A DNA stretch of 64,000 bases from Larix kaempferi (Eukaryota; Streptophyta; Pinopsida; Pinales; Pinaceae), in NCBI GenBank assembly GCA_027924585.1, contig BSBM01000299.1, positions 32,650,001 through 32,714,000 on the forward strand. Direction: 5' to 3'. A program made the translations under genes and the position numbers. Below, one piece after another: positions 33,865 through 47,100 of this stretch. The first letter of the stretch is position 1, and every line of letters begins with the position of its first letter. The notes beneath the pieces are model-generated. The model searched no databases and was not told where the DNA came from. It was given only the letters and a program-made list of their open reading frames with translations.

Positions 33865-35124
33865 TGTCACGTCCCCATCTTGACGCTATTGCATTAAAAT
33901 GTAAATGATGTAATATTGTTATGAAAATCATGGTGAAGAGCTCAAGGCCAAGGCCCCACCATCGATTTATTGATGCATATGGTTTGCGTGCTAGCCAGGC
34001 ACATCGGAATTTCAAACATCATGTAAATATGCATTTTAATAAAATACCCACAACTAGCTATGCAATGCAACAAGATATGGGGGCATGATTTTACAAGGAA
34101 TTGGGAGGGAAATATTCAAACCCTTGGAGCCAATCAAGTCGAGCCAAGTGTCAATGAGAGAACCCATCAAACCCTCAACTACCCATGTTGACTTTTGTAC
34201 CCAATCATTGATTTCTCCCAAGAGTTGGTTGAGGTAGTTAGTTAATGCCTTGGGGAATGAGAGGTATGGCTATCCAAATTCGTGTATGGGAAAGCCACCC
34301 TGCATGGGAAATCGCGTTTTGCTTCTTGGGAAAGAAAAGAGCCATGAATTGCTCCCCCAAGCCATTATCCATCAACCAGTTGCTCTCCCTCACAAGTTGG
34401 GAGCTACCTGGGCGTTTTCCTCCATGGATTTCCTATGTTTTCGTTCATTCTTAGCTGAGAGAAGAGCGTTTTTGTGTTGTATACCAATGGGGAAGAAAGG
34501 GAATCGAATTGGGGTTCCATAGAGACTGTTTTGGTTGTTGAATGCTTAGTTAGTTGGGAGAGAATTCATTTTCCTCCCTATGATTGTTTTTCCCCATCCC
34601 ACAATCCGTTTTTGGCTGGAAATGATTTGGGGAAAACCCATGGCCATCCTGTTGGTAAATCCATTGTTTTGGCTTGAGCTTGATGAAGCATCCAAGGTTT
34701 AAGTGTAGCCTGATAAACCCAGCTGTGGACTGACTTGGCTTAGAGGGAATGATTAATTGGTTGTGTATGCGCTTGAATGCCCCCTTTTACTTGTAGGAAT
34801 CATGCCCAGCTTGGGGGTGGTCTCTGACTGATAAAAGAATACAGGCTGGGCAGAGACCTATGGTTGGGTGGAACGTTGCAGCAACATAGCTAGTTGTTTG
34901 GGACAATTGCACAACGAAGATAAGTGTTCTCTGTCTCTGTATTTTACTTCTGCAATGTTTAATTTCATGATTATATTGATATTATGTATGCATATAAAAT
35001 GTGTGTGGATGATTTGTTTATTTCCGCTGTACATATTCAATTGAGTTGCATCTGCACAAAATGGATTTTAATTGTATGAATATAATGAATGGGTTGAGTT
35101 TTTATGAAAAGCCCCATAGATTGG
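33865..35124 (+). repeat. LARD 3' LTR, left portion
   Basis: First 1260 bases of the 3' LTR, broken at ATTGG (35120-35124) by the gypsy insertion. Confidence 0.92.
35120..35124. repeat. Target site duplication of the gypsy, left (ATTGG)
   Basis: ATTGG, identical to 48284-48288. Confidence 0.9.
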
Positions 35125-35497
35125 CGTCACCTACCCAAATTTTGAGGATATTTATTTTAAATTTTGCAAAATACTTTATGTTAAATAATAATTACAGAGT
35201 TTTGTAATTATGACCAAATCTAGTCAAAGGTGACTGTAATGACTCATTATTATTTTTTTATAAATTAAAATATGAGACAAACACTCAAGAAAATTGTTAC
35301 AAGAGTGTTCACTGACCCACTAGGAGGAATGGAAGCTGCTAGAAGGCATGGGACAGATGGCAAAATTTGCACTCTACCACTTGCTGTTGGTTATGGGACA
35401 ACTACCCCTAAATTTGTGGCATTCCCCCTCTAGGTGGAGGAAGGTGAGCAGGCAGCTCACTAATGACCAGTTAACTACTAAAAAGGCCTAGGCAGCC

Positions 35498-35506
35498 TAT
35501 ATAAGG
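35498..35506 (+). promoter_or_regulatory. Gypsy 5' LTR TATA box
   Basis: TATATAAGG within GGCAGCCTATATAAGGCA; conserved at 44509-44517 in the 3' LTR. Confidence 0.65.
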
Positions 35507-37659
35507 CAATTCGAATTGAGCAGGCAGCTCTTACAATATTTTTTATGCAGAAAATATTTTCTCATGTACATCAGGTGATGACTGAGAGATTCGAATAGGG
35601 AGGTTGTGGAGAGTGCAATTGTAAGTTTGCAAATTATTTTTTCTGAGATGGACAACTAGAGGTGTTGGTGCAGCTCTCTTTGACTACTAAGTCTTTAAGA
35701 CTAAACAAACTATTGTTGCTGCAAGTGGATGACCTAAGCTTCTAAAAGTTTCTTCCTCCTGGTGGTTCAGTGAACAGGCTCGAGGGTCCTAAGGCAGACA
35801 TCTACGATGTCTTCAGGAGCAGGTTGGGAGGAACAGGATTCTTGTGTGTTTGTCCACTTATCTACTGGTTCAGGTTTTACTTGTTCTTCTATTAATTCTT
35901 GTTTTACTTTCTAAAAGGGAGTATGTTTCTTTTTTCTAAAGATTGAATGATTGAATAAAATGATAGAATGAAATCCTTCTCTATATTTTTCCCCATGCTT
36001 TTATTTGCATCGTACTCCAGTATAGAGAAGTAAATTAAGGTATATGAATAGATAGGCTGAATGCCAAATTGAATGGACTAAAGAATGCTATGTTATTCTT
36101 TTAATTCTGTTGTTTCATTTCTAAGAAAAGATGCAGGAAGATAAAGATACATTGTTTTGTAACAGATGTATATCATTCATCTAATTCTTATCAATAGAAG
36201 AAAACATACTCTATTTCGTTACAGATCTGAAGTTTTCCATTCAGATAGTAACATAATGTATTTCCATAGTATTGACTCTATGCTTTCGAGTATTTATGTT
36301 ACAGGAGAATATAGCAGCTGCAATAATTATTTCCATGCACAGAATTATTATAAGTGAATATGTATTATTTCTTCACTAACTATTACATTGGATTTCATCA
36401 TTAAAATGAAATTACCTTCACAATGTCATCAAGAAACCCTTTTATCACAAACCCTAGAATCTGAACGTTCTTCTAGTACACAGTTCATAACACTTCATAA
36501 AAACATTCATGGCAACAATAGACATTTATTGCTGAAGTTACAGTAGCTTGATATCTAAACCCTAGACAACATTTCAACTATCTTTTATTCATGTCAAAAA
36601 AAAACTACTAGTGAGATATTATTTATCTTTTAGCCGAAAGCACGATTTCGTATCAATGTCTAATTTCAGCTCACAAGCCTAGCATCGAAACTTACACAGC
36701 TTCAAAACATTCACACATACGAGTTAAGGCCTATTTTTTTTTCGTGGTTCAAATTTCTCTGCACAAGTAAGGTTTCCAGGAAAAACTCCAGGTAGGGTTT
36801 CATTTCTTTATACAAGATAGAACCCGGAGGCATTAACCATTTCGAAAGACATATATCCAAACCAAATTTCATTTCAACACAAATCCAAAACTTTTTTTAT
36901 CTAAAAATTGTATTTTAAAACAAGCATTCTTTCTTAAAAAGAGCCTCTAACTTACAGAAAAATGTACACGCTCGGTTCACGGTCCATATTCAAAACTTTA
37001 TTTTAAACTTAGTCAGATTTTACATTGGGACGGTTCACGATTCCAAAACTACACAGGGTTTATCCCTTAAACAAAATAACAGTGCAAAATACATGTTCGA
37101 AGCACATCTCAATCGACGTAGCAAGACATCACAGGGCCGAAGAACATCATGAAACTAAGAATATATCTCCTATTTTCTATCTTGACCAAAATCAAACAGT
37201 AAAACTAAAACTAAAACTCAACTATTACTCCGAACCAGGTTGAAATTCCAACTATCGTCACACCTTATTCACCAGCTAAACTGTTCCAGAGGCACCTACA
37301 AGGTTTCAAGAACCATCGAGGCTTACCCGGAAGTAGTTGCAGCACTTCCATTTCAAACCCTCGGCATAGAAACCTTTCAACGATATGGTTACCTTCCATA
37401 TTACAAATTCGAAGGATTATAAGTATGCAGTTGCAATTATGAAGAGAGTTTACAGTATTGCAATGAGTATCAAATTACTTACCCTTTAGAACGAAGTCTC
37501 TGAGCTTTGAAGCTTCACTCCAAGCTAGGACGACGAAGCCAGAAGTCGGTTGCAGCATTCATACATGCAGAGACTCAGAATTCAATACCATCCTTGGAAA
37601 AATCGAAAGCCAATGCAAACCACTCTCAACAGTTGACAGAAGAAACACACTTTTTATAA

Positions 37660-37752
37660 CTATATCGTGGCTCTATGGCACGAAGCCTGAGCCTGTAACT
37701 CTTAAACTTTTTACATAGGTCTCAGGTTCAAGACCGAGGAGGAGTCCTCCTC
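37660..37752 (+). ncRNA. tRNA-like (Lys-like) or SINE-like segment within the gypsy LTR
   Basis: A box A-like TGGCTCTATGGC (37668-37679), an ACTCTTAAAC stretch like the anticodon arm of tRNA-Lys(CTT) and a box B-like GGTTCAAGACC (37725-37735) occur in tRNA order, 57 bases apart, with the T-arm partly foldable. A palindrome GAGGAGGAGTCCTCCTC follows. It is not an intact tRNA gene: the acceptor stem is absent. Because it is in both LTRs (second copy near 46680-46765) it was inside the LTR before this insertion. Confidence 0.35.
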
Positions 37753-39267
37753 CCAAAAAATCAAACACTCCTACATTACAGCAATTTCGATCGGCTCCAC
37801 TACCTTACTACTGAGCGTAACAATAGAAATAAGAAAACCATCTTCCATCACATTACCAACATTGTTTATGGTTTTGACCACAGCCTTAGATCATAGGGAG
37901 ATCAATGGTGGATCAACTTCCAGTAGGGCACGTTGATATTCGAACCTGTAGTACAATCAATACCACTTAATAGCTGCATCTACCAACTTCCAGGTAACTG
38001 GACCGAGAAGCTTGTGCATGGCACAGCTCAGTCTTTTGGCGCTCTTTACAAACCCCAAGCACGTGAAGAGCCTACACCATGGCATCCACTTCACCCCTCT
38101 AGTGGATCGACATTATTAAAAAGCCTGTTAACGCAATATTTGGAATCATGTCAAGTACCGAGTCTTTATAACCTGTCATCATTAGCATAGTTATTGCATT
38201 AGATCCTTGTGTGCAATTATCATATGTTTTCGAAGGTTTGCATAGGTATTTTGATAATGCTATTATCACACATTTCTTTGATTAGCATGAATGCATGGTC
38301 AATACCAAATGTTCACATCGCATGTTTGTTTTGTATAGTTTCATAGGGTAATAGATATATAATATGTATAATTGTTACGTTGTGATAAGTCAACAAATAA
38401 AATAAGACTAGGGTATAGTTAATACAAACTACAACACTAAGAGCATAGCATAAGAACTATATGCACTCTATATTCCTTATGTTAAGTCTTGTCATATGAT
38501 TAAAGGATAATTGTAGACTTAGGATAGGCTATAGATTTTGTTGTTGCAATATTACAATAGTAGATTTCCTTCTAAATAATATAAACTCTATTATTTTCCA
38601 AGATTTCAAATAGAATTACCAATGGACATTCGATCATTACATTGATATAGAAATAGATATTTTAGCTGACTTCTCAAATTAAACAGTAAATAGCATTATA
38701 AAAAGAAAACTGACGATGTGTTGAAGAGTTTGTATTCCAACACATAAACTTGAATCGGAAAACAAACATCCATACCTCTTGTAACTTGTTCTCGTGGGGT
38801 AGCACTTAGTTTTGGTTCATTTTATTTTAACTATGAATTGAAAAACTCATGTACTCTTAACTCTTGGTTGTGGTAGAATTTCTTACCTGTGTTATGCACA
38901 TAAAACCATATTTCAAATGCCTTAGCTAATCATACCTAAGTAAACCTCAGGGTACCTCGTAGCACCCTTCCATCATCATCAAAGCAACTGTCAGAACCTA
39001 GTCAATAAAATTCTATCGCATAATATCGAGAGTCACTTCTAACACAAATAAAAACAATGTTGTAAGCATCTTAACAGGAGTAAGACGTGTCGCAGTCAAT
39101 ACTTTTGTCTTTAGTTAAGAGTCTCAATAATTAATTGTTTCTGCATTAATGACTTCGTCACTTAATGTTGTCTGTATAGGCACTTATTATTTCCGCATTT
39201 ACAATTATTTACATTTAATGTTGATTTAAATTTTTTAAATTTGTATGAATTATCGGGATGTTACATG

Positions 39268-39279
39268 TGGTATCAGAGC
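39268..39279 (+). other. Gypsy primer-binding site
   Basis: TGGTATCAGAGC, perfect Met-tRNA complement, two bases after the LTR end. Confidence 0.95.
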
Positions 39280-39405
39280 TCATGTTCGAACTCTGGGCCT
39301 AAAAATGCCCAAGAAACACGCAACAGAAATTTCCTGGCTGAGAAAATTTTTACTAACTTAAGTTAAATTATTGTTATACACAGAAAATTACTTTAAGTTA
39401 CAGGT

Positions 39406-40680
39406 ATGGAAGGATCAGCTGAACGTATGGAGGAGAGATTTCCACCAAACAGCCATAGTACAGGACCACAACCTGAAGAAGAATTCCATGGCAATCTGAA
39501 TGGCAATTCATCAGAATTGTTACGTGCTTTTCAGGAATTGAAAGTAGAGATAAGATCAATAAAGCATGATAATGAAAGAATTTTGAGAACACAAGAGAAA
39601 TTGAAGCAAGTACTGTTCGATCAATACCCAACAGATGAACAGGATCAAGAATTTGAACATACTTCCAAAACTGAAGACTTACCTTATGAGGGCAGGTGTA
39701 AGCAAGTAAAAACAAATGGTGTAAACAGCAGCTCCACATCATCAGGAACTGCCAAAAATCCACATAAAAATAAATGTGACTATTCTAGTGATAGCAGTGA
39801 AGGGGGTTCCAAGCCAAAAAGAAAAATTCGTAAACAGTATGAAAAGATATCTGGGGAGTTCAATAAAATCAAACCCCCAACTTTCAATGGTGAAACTGAG
39901 AAAGGAAAGACAGTTGAAGCATGGTTGTCCGGCATGAAAAAGTATTTTCAAATCTATGATTACTCAGAATCCTTAAAGGAAAAAATGGCAATATATAACC
40001 TAAACGGGAAGGTAGATATTTGGTGGCAAGAACTCAAAAGAGTTAAGGGTGTAAAGGACAAAGATGTGAGTTGGAGTACCTTTAAAAGATACTTCAAAAA
40101 GAAATTCTTATCTGAGCAGTATTATGAAGAGAAATCCAAAGAATTTTATGATCTAAAGCTGGGAACGATGAACATGAAAGAACTGAACAGCAAGTTTTTA
40201 AATTTGCTAAGGTATGTGCCATACCTAGTGGAAGAAAAATAGAAGGTTCAAAGATACCCGAGTTGTCTACCCTTCAACATCAAGGACATAATAGAGTACG
40301 ATAACCCAAGAACATTAGAAGAAGCTATAAGGAAAGCAACTTTCTGCTTTGATCAAAACAGGAGAAGAGAAGGAGTATCTAACTGGAAAAGTCATAAACC
40401 CAGTAACTGTGAGCAGAAAAAGAAAAATTTCAGGTTTAATGGGAATTCTTGTTTCCAAAAGAAAAATTTCTAGAATCAAAATTTTCAAGGGAACAGTCCC
40501 AGAATTAATCAGCAGCAGAAATTTACAGCACCCATAAATGTTCCAAATGTTGCCAGAACCAATGACCAGAAGCCACCTATAAAATGTTTTGAGTGTCAAG
40601 GTCTTCATTATGCTTCAGATTGTCCCCTTAGGAAGCGGACAGCTAACCATATTCACTCAATACAGTCTGAAGCTACGGTA
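39406..40680 (+). pseudogene. Gypsy gag
   Basis: Starts at 39406 (MEGSAERMEERF), 127 bases after the primer-binding site. An N-terminal half rich in charged residues with a coiled-coil-like ELKVEIRSIKHDNERILRTQ is followed by the retrotransposon gag domain (PPTFNGETEKGKTVEAWLSG, KVDIWWQELK, WSTFKRYFKKKF) and a C-terminal knuckle CFECQGLHYASDC at 40585-40623. The knuckle spacing is C-x2-C-x3-H-x4-C, one residue shorter than CCHC. A stop follows residue 278 (40240) and another lies near 40471; the frame otherwise runs on into pol without a break, so gag and pol were a single polyprotein. Confidence 0.9.
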
Positions 40681-42340
40681 GGAGATTTGGCAAGAGAAGT
40701 ACCCAGAATTAATGCAGCAATAGACAATCGGCAAGTAGAACACCAAGTCTCAATGGTAGAGGTTGAAGATATGCTACAAAACCATCCAGTCTCTATTTTG
40801 ATTGATCCAAGTGCTAGTCTGATTTATATATCACCAGTTATTGTCGAGAGTTTTAAGTTGAAAACTGAAAAATTCAATAAATCTTGGTTAGTTAGACTAG
40901 CAACAGGAACGAAAAGAAAAGTTTCTGATTTTTTGGAAAGTTGTGTTTTATCTATGAATCAACTAACAACACAGATCAAGTTAAATGTTTTTCTTTTAGG
41001 CTCATATGACATCTTAATTGGGATGGACTAGTTAGAAGCCCATCATGTCATTCTAAATTGTTATGAGAAAATTTCCATTTGTTGGGATGATGAAGGAAGG
41101 ACAGTAGAAGTTAAGGGAATTCCTAGAAAGACATCCATTAGACAGATTTCAGCCATGCAAGTAAAGAAACCAATCAGAAAAGGATGCCAAGTGTTTGCAG
41201 TAAATGTGGTAAATGAGGAGTTAAGTGCTACATAAGACAAACTAAAAATAGAAGACATACCTGTCTTGAATGATTTCCAATATGTTTTTCCTGAAGAGAT
41301 TCCAGGATTACCTCCTAAAAGAGATCTAGACTTTACTATTGAGTTAATACCTGGTGCAGTCCCAAATTCTAAAGCTCCATACCGAATGAATATACTAGAG
41401 TTAAATGAGTTAAAATCTCAGTTGAAGGAACTGATTAATAGGAAGTACATAAGACCCAGCGTGTCCCCTTGGGGAGCACCGATCTTTTTTGTAAAGAAAA
41501 AAGATGGCACCTTAAGACTTTGCATCGATTACCGTCAATTGAATAAAATGAGGATCAAGAATAGATATCCACTGCCCCGCATTAATGATCTATTTGATCA
41601 GCTATGTGGAGCAACGATATTCTCCAAAATTGACTTACGGTCCGGATATCATCAGGTTCGTGTGAAGTAAGAAGACATTTTCAAAACATCCTTTAGAACG
41701 TGATATGGACATTATGAGTTTTTGGTCATGCCGTTTGGGTTGACTAATGCCCCTGCAGTATTTATGTGCCTAATGAATAAAATTCTGCACAAATACTTGG
41801 ATAAATTCACCGTTGTGTTTATCGATGACATTTTACTATATTCTAAAAGCAAGGAAGAGCATGATGAACATATGCGTATCATTATGCAAGTTCTGAGAGA
41901 TCACCACTTGTATGCTAAGTTCAATAAGTGTGATTTTTACAAAGATCGGATTCAGTACTTAGGACACATAATCTCTAAGGAAGGAATTTCAGTTGACCCC
42001 GCTAAGATAAATGCCATTAATGAATGGTCGGTTCCTAAAGATGTGACGGATGTACGATCATTCATGGGTATTACTGGGTACTACAGAAAATTCATTGAAG
42101 AATTTTCGAAGATTGCGAACCCCATTACGTCCTTGCAGAAGAAAGGAAAGAAGTTTGTATGGGATCAGAAGTGTGCGGACAGTTTTAAAAGGTTGAAGGA
42201 ATTACTGACAACAACACCTATTTGAAGGATTGCAGATCCTAATAAGGATTTTGTAGTATTTACTGGCGCATGTAATGATGGACTTGGAGGATTCCTAACA
42301 CAGGAAGGACATGCCGTAGCCTATGAATCTAGAAGCTGAA
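40681..42340 (+). pseudogene. Gypsy protease-reverse transcriptase
   Basis: In frame with gag. The protease reads SILIDPSASLIYIS, where the family has D-S-G, so the active site is lost. RT follows with [36 protein letters not shown] (first 20 residues), [23 protein letters not shown] (first catalytic Asp), [13 protein letters not shown] and FIDDILLYS (catalytic Asp pair), then QYLGHIIS and [10 protein letters not shown]. Stops occur at 41029 (family Trp), 41233 (family Gln), 41668, 41701 (family Arg) and 42223. The first and third of those with known family residue are single G-to-A or C-to-T changes. Confidence 0.94.
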
Positions 42341-43345
42341 AATACATGAGAAGAGTTATTCTACTTACGATCTAGAATTGTTAGCAGTAATTCATGCCTT
42401 GAAAATGTGCTGTCACCACCTGATTGGCAGAAAATTTACTTTAATGACAGATAACATGGGGCTAAAATATTTATTAGATCAGACAAATTTGAATGCTAGG
42501 AAAGCTAGGTGGCTAACTTTTCTGAGTGAGTACAATTTTGAAATTCGGCACATCAAAGGGAAGGAGAATAAGGTTGCTGATGCGTTCAGTCGTAATGCAA
42601 GGATGCATTTTATTTCATCCATTAGCACATACACAATAGATTTGGAAAATCAAATTTTTGAAGGAATTAAGACTGATGAAGAATATAGAAAACTACAGGA
42701 AAGGGCAGCAGAAAACAATCCTGAAAATTCCATGGCAGATTTCAGCTTGAAGGAAAATGGGTTGATCTTGTAAAAAAACAGGTTGTATGTACCAAACATA
42801 CCAGCAGTAAAAATTTTGATTTTGGATGAGATGCATAAAAGCCATTATTATTTCCATCCAGGTTATCAGAAAACCATCACCATGCTACGAAAAGAGTACT
42901 ATTGGTCCAGAATGAAGGACGAAGTAGCAGAGTATATAGCCAAGTGTTTTGACTGTCAAAAAGTAAAGGTGGAACATCAGCATCCTATTGGATTATTACA
43001 GCCATTACCTATACCTAGCTAGAAATGGGAAATCATAAGTATAGATTTTATCACTGGGTTGCCAAAGAATCAAAAACAGCATGATTCCATCATGGTTGTA
43101 GTGGAAAAACTTAGCAAAGCATCACATTTTATCCCTGTAAAAACTACTCATAAGGCTCCAGACATTGCAGAACGTTTTATGAAGCAGATTTTCCAACTGC
43201 GTGGGATACCAAAGATAATAGTTTCGGACCGAGATTCAAAGTTTACAGGAAATTTTTGGAATTCTTTTTTTAAAGGATTGAATAAAACCTTAAACTTCAG
43301 CACTGCATTTCATCCACAAACGGATGGACAGACAGAAAGGTGAAT
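42341..43345 (+). pseudogene. Gypsy RNase H and integrase
   Basis: After a frameshift near 42340 the RNase H continues (LAVIHALKMCCHHLIGRKF, DNMGLKYLL, ARKARWLTFLSEYNFEIRHI, NKVADAFSR). Integrase then shows the zinc-binding H-H-C-C (HKSHYYFHPGYQKT ... CFDCQKVK) and the three catalytic residues in SIDFITGLP, IVSDRDSKF and GQTER, all retained. Stops lie at 42771 and at 43021 (family Trp). A second frameshift falls at about 43343, just after the catalytic Glu. Confidence 0.93.
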
Positions 43346-44095
43346 CAGGTTTTGGAAGACATGCTAAGGATGTATGTTAAGGATCAGCCTGGTAAGTGGG
43401 AGGACTATTTGCATTTAGAATAATTTTCTTATAACAATCACTACCATGCATCACCCAGGATTTTTCCGTTTGAAATTCTTTATGGTAGCAAATGTAACAC
43501 ACCAGTTTCTTGGAGTGATCCAGTTAACAGGGTCATTTTAGGACCTGAATTATTGTAGGAGTTAGAACTAATTGTGAAACAGGTACAAGCAAATCTTAAA
43601 GCTTCCCAAGATAGGCAGAAAAGTCAGGCGGACCTTAGAAGAACTCATAAAGAGTTCTAAGTTGGTGAGCATGTTTTTCTTAAGGTAAGGCCGAAAAAGA
43701 GTTCCTTGAAATTGGGAAGTTGTGCCAAACTGGCACCCAGGTATTGTGGTCCTTTCAAAATTTTGTCAAGGGTTGGACCCGTGGCATATCAATTGGCCTT
43801 GCCCTCAAATTTCAAAATACATAATGTTTTTCACATTTCAATTTTAAAGAAATATGTGCACGATGCTACTCATGTTGTAAATTGGGATGATGTTCAGGTG
43901 GAACACAACGGCGATTTTCCAGTGGAACCGGATTGTATCCTCGCAAGGAAGGAAACCCTACTCCGAAATTGCACCATTGGACAAGTAAACGTGCAGTGGA
44001 AGCACCTTACCCTAGCAGAGGCAACTTGGGAGTTGGAAAGTAGTATGCGGGCAGCATACCCAACTCTATTCCAGGAACATTCAGAGATTGAATAA
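43346..44095 (+). pseudogene. Gypsy integrase C-terminus with chromodomain-like tail
   Basis: Reads HHASPRIFPFEILYG, KLAPRYCGPFKILSRVGPV (GPY/F module), NVFHISILKKYV and, at the end, VQWKHLTLAEATWELESSM, a chromodomain-like segment ending at the stop 44093-44095. In chromoviruses this part directs integration to particular chromatin. Stops lie near 43421, 43556 and 43659. The tail places the element among chromoviruses. Confidence 0.88.
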
Positions 44096-44120
44096 AGCAA
44101 CATCGAGGACGATGTTGAGA

Positions 44121-44132
44121 CTTAAGGGGGGG
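44121..44132 (+). other. Gypsy polypurine tract
   Basis: CTTAAGGGGGGG, four bases (TGTA) before the 3' LTR. Confidence 0.85.
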
Positions 44133-44136
44133 TGTA

Positions 44137-47100
44137 TGTCACCTACCCAAATTTTGAGGATATTTATTTAAATTTTGCAAAATACTTTATGTTAAATAAT
44201 AATTACAGAGTTTTGTAATTATAACCAAATCTGGTCAAAGGTGATTGTAATGACTCATTATTATTTTTTTATAAATTAAAATAGGAGACAGACACTCAAG
44301 AAAACTATTACAAGAGTGTTCACTGACCCACTAGGAGGAATGGAAGCTACTAGAATGCATGGGACAGATGGCAGCATTTGCACTCTACCACTAGCTATTG
44401 GTTATGGGACAACTACCCCTAAATTTGTGGCATTCCCCCTCCAGGTGGAGGGAGGTGAGTAGGCAGCTCACTAATGACCAGTTAACTACTAAAAAGGACT
44501 AGGCAGCCTATATAAGGCAATTCGAATTGAGCAGGCAGCTCTTCCATATTTTTTCTATAGAAAATATTTCATCGTGTACATCAGGTGATTACTGAGAGAT
44601 TCGAATAGGGAGGCTGTGGAGAGTGCAATTGTAAGTCTGCAAATTATTTTTTATGAGATGGACAACCAGAGGTGCTAGTGCAGCTCTCTTTGACTACTAA
44701 GTCTTTAAGACTAAACAAACTATTGCTGCTGCAAGTGGATGACCTAAGCTTCTAAAAGTTTCTTCCTCCTGGTGGTTTAGTGAACAGGCTCAGGGGTCCT
44801 AAGGCAAACATCTAGGCTGTCTTCAGGAGCAGGTTGGGAGGAACAGGCTTCTTGTGTGTTTGTCCACTTATCTACTGGTTCAGGTTTTACTTGTTCTTCT
44901 GTTAATTCTTATTTTACTTTCTGAAAGGGAGTATGTTTCTTTTTTCTAAAGATTGAATGATTGAATAAAATGATAGAATGAAATCTTTCTCTGTATTTTT
45001 CCCCATTCTGTTATTTGCATCGTACTCCAGTATAGAGAAGTAAATTAAGGTAGATGAATAGATAGGATGAATTCCAGATTGGATGGACTGAAGAATGCTA
45101 TGTTATTCTTTTAATTTTGTTGTTTCATTTCTAAGAAAATATGTAGGAAGATAAAGATACAGTATTTTGTAACAGATGTATATCGTTCATCTAATTCTTA
45201 TCAATAGAAGAAAACATACTCTATTTCATTACAGATCTATAGTTTTCCATTTTGATTCCATCAATTCAGATAGTAACAGAATGTATTTCCATAGTATTGA
45301 CTCTATGCTTTTGAGTATTTATGTTACAGGAGAATATAGCAGCTGCAATAATTATTTCCATGCACATAATTATTATAAGTGAATATGTATTATTTCTTCA
45401 CTAACTATTACATTGGATTTCATCATTAAAATGGAATTACCTTCACAGTGTCATCAAGAAATCCTTTTGTCACAAACCCTAGAATCTGAACGTTCTTTTA
45501 GTACACAGTTCATAACACTTCATAAAAACATTCATGGCAACAATAGACATTTATTGCTGAAGTTACAGTAGCTTGATATCTAAACCCTAGACAACATTTC
45601 AACTATCTTTTATTCATGTCAAAAAAAAACTACTAGTGAGATATTATTTATCTTTTAGCCGAAAGCATGATTTCGTATCAATGTCTAATTTGAGCTCACA
45701 ACCCTAGCATCGAAACTTACACAGCTTCAAAACATTCACACATACGAGTTAAGGCCTATTTTTTTTCGTGGTTCAAATTTCTCTGCACATGTAAGGTTGC
45801 CAGGAAAAACTCCAGGTAGGGTTTCATTTCTTTAAACAATATAGAACCCGAAGGCATTAACCATTTTGAAAGACATATAGCCAAACCAAATTTCATTTCA
45901 TCACAAATCCAAAACTTTTGTTATCTAAAAACTGTATTTTTAAACAAGCATCCTTTCTTCAAAAGAGCCTCTAACTTACAGAAAAATGTACACCCTCGGT
46001 TCATGGTCCATATTCAAAAATTTATTTTAAACTTAGTCAAAGTTTACATTCGAATGGTTCATGATTCCAAAACTACATAGGGTTTATCCCTTAAACAAAA
46101 TAACAGTGCAAAATACATGTTCGAAGCACATCTCAATCGACATAGCAAGACATCACAGGGTCGAAGAACATCATGAAACCGAGAATGTATCTCCTATTTT
46201 ATATCTTGACCAAAATCAAATAGTAAAACTAAAACTCAACTATTACTCCGAACCAGGTTGAAATTCCAACTATCGTCACACCTTATTCACCAACTAAACC
46301 ATGCCAGAGGCACCTATGAGGTTTCAATAACCACCGAGGCTTACCCGGAAGCAGTTGCAGCACTTCCATTTCAAACCCTCGACATAGAAACCTTTCAATG
46401 ATATGGGTACTTGCCATATTACAAATTAGAAGGATTATAAGTATGCAGTCGCAATTATGAAGAGATTTTACAGTATTGCAATGAGTATCAACTTACTTAC
46501 CCTTTAGAACAAAGTTTATGATCTTGGAAGCTTCACTTCAAGATAGTACGACGAAGCCAGAAGTCAGTTGCAGCATTCATACATGCAGAGACTCAGAAGT
46601 CAATACCATCCTTGGAAAAATTGAAAGCCAATGCAAACCACTCTCAACAGTTGACAGAAGAAACACACTTTTTATAACTGTATCGTGGCTCCATGGCATG
46701 AAGCCTAAGCCTGTAACTCTTAAACTTATTACACAGGTCTCAGGTTCAAGACTGAGGAGGAGTCCTCCTCCCAAAAAATCAAACACTCCTACATTACAGC
46801 AATTTCAGTCGGCTCCACTACCTTACTACTGAGCGTAACAATAGAAATAAGAAAACCATCTTCCATCACATTACCAACGCAGTTTAGGTTTTTGATCACA
46901 GCCTTAGATCATAGGGAGATCAACGATGGATCAATTGCCAGTAGGGCATGTTGATATTTGAACCTGCAGTACAATCAATACCACTTAATAGCTGCATCTA
47001 CCAACTTCCAGGTAAGTGGACCGAGAAGCTTGTGCATGGCACAGCTCAGTCTTTTGGCTCTCTTTACAAACCCCAAGCATGTGAAGAGCCTACACCCTGG

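Larger units (their letters stand above)
35125..39265 (+). repeat. Gypsy 5' LTR (4.1 kb)
   Basis: Begins CGTCACCTACCC where the 3' copy has TGTCACCTACCC, so the terminal TG has changed to CG; ends GGGATGTTACA. Contains the TATA box 373 bases from its start, leaving about 3.7 kb that would be downstream of transcription start. Confidence 0.93.

Noticed and set aside
36166-38190. ORFs of 60-85 codons also found at 45176-47208
   Set aside because: Same explanation: both copies are in the gypsy LTRs, with different lengths and changed ends, no domain.
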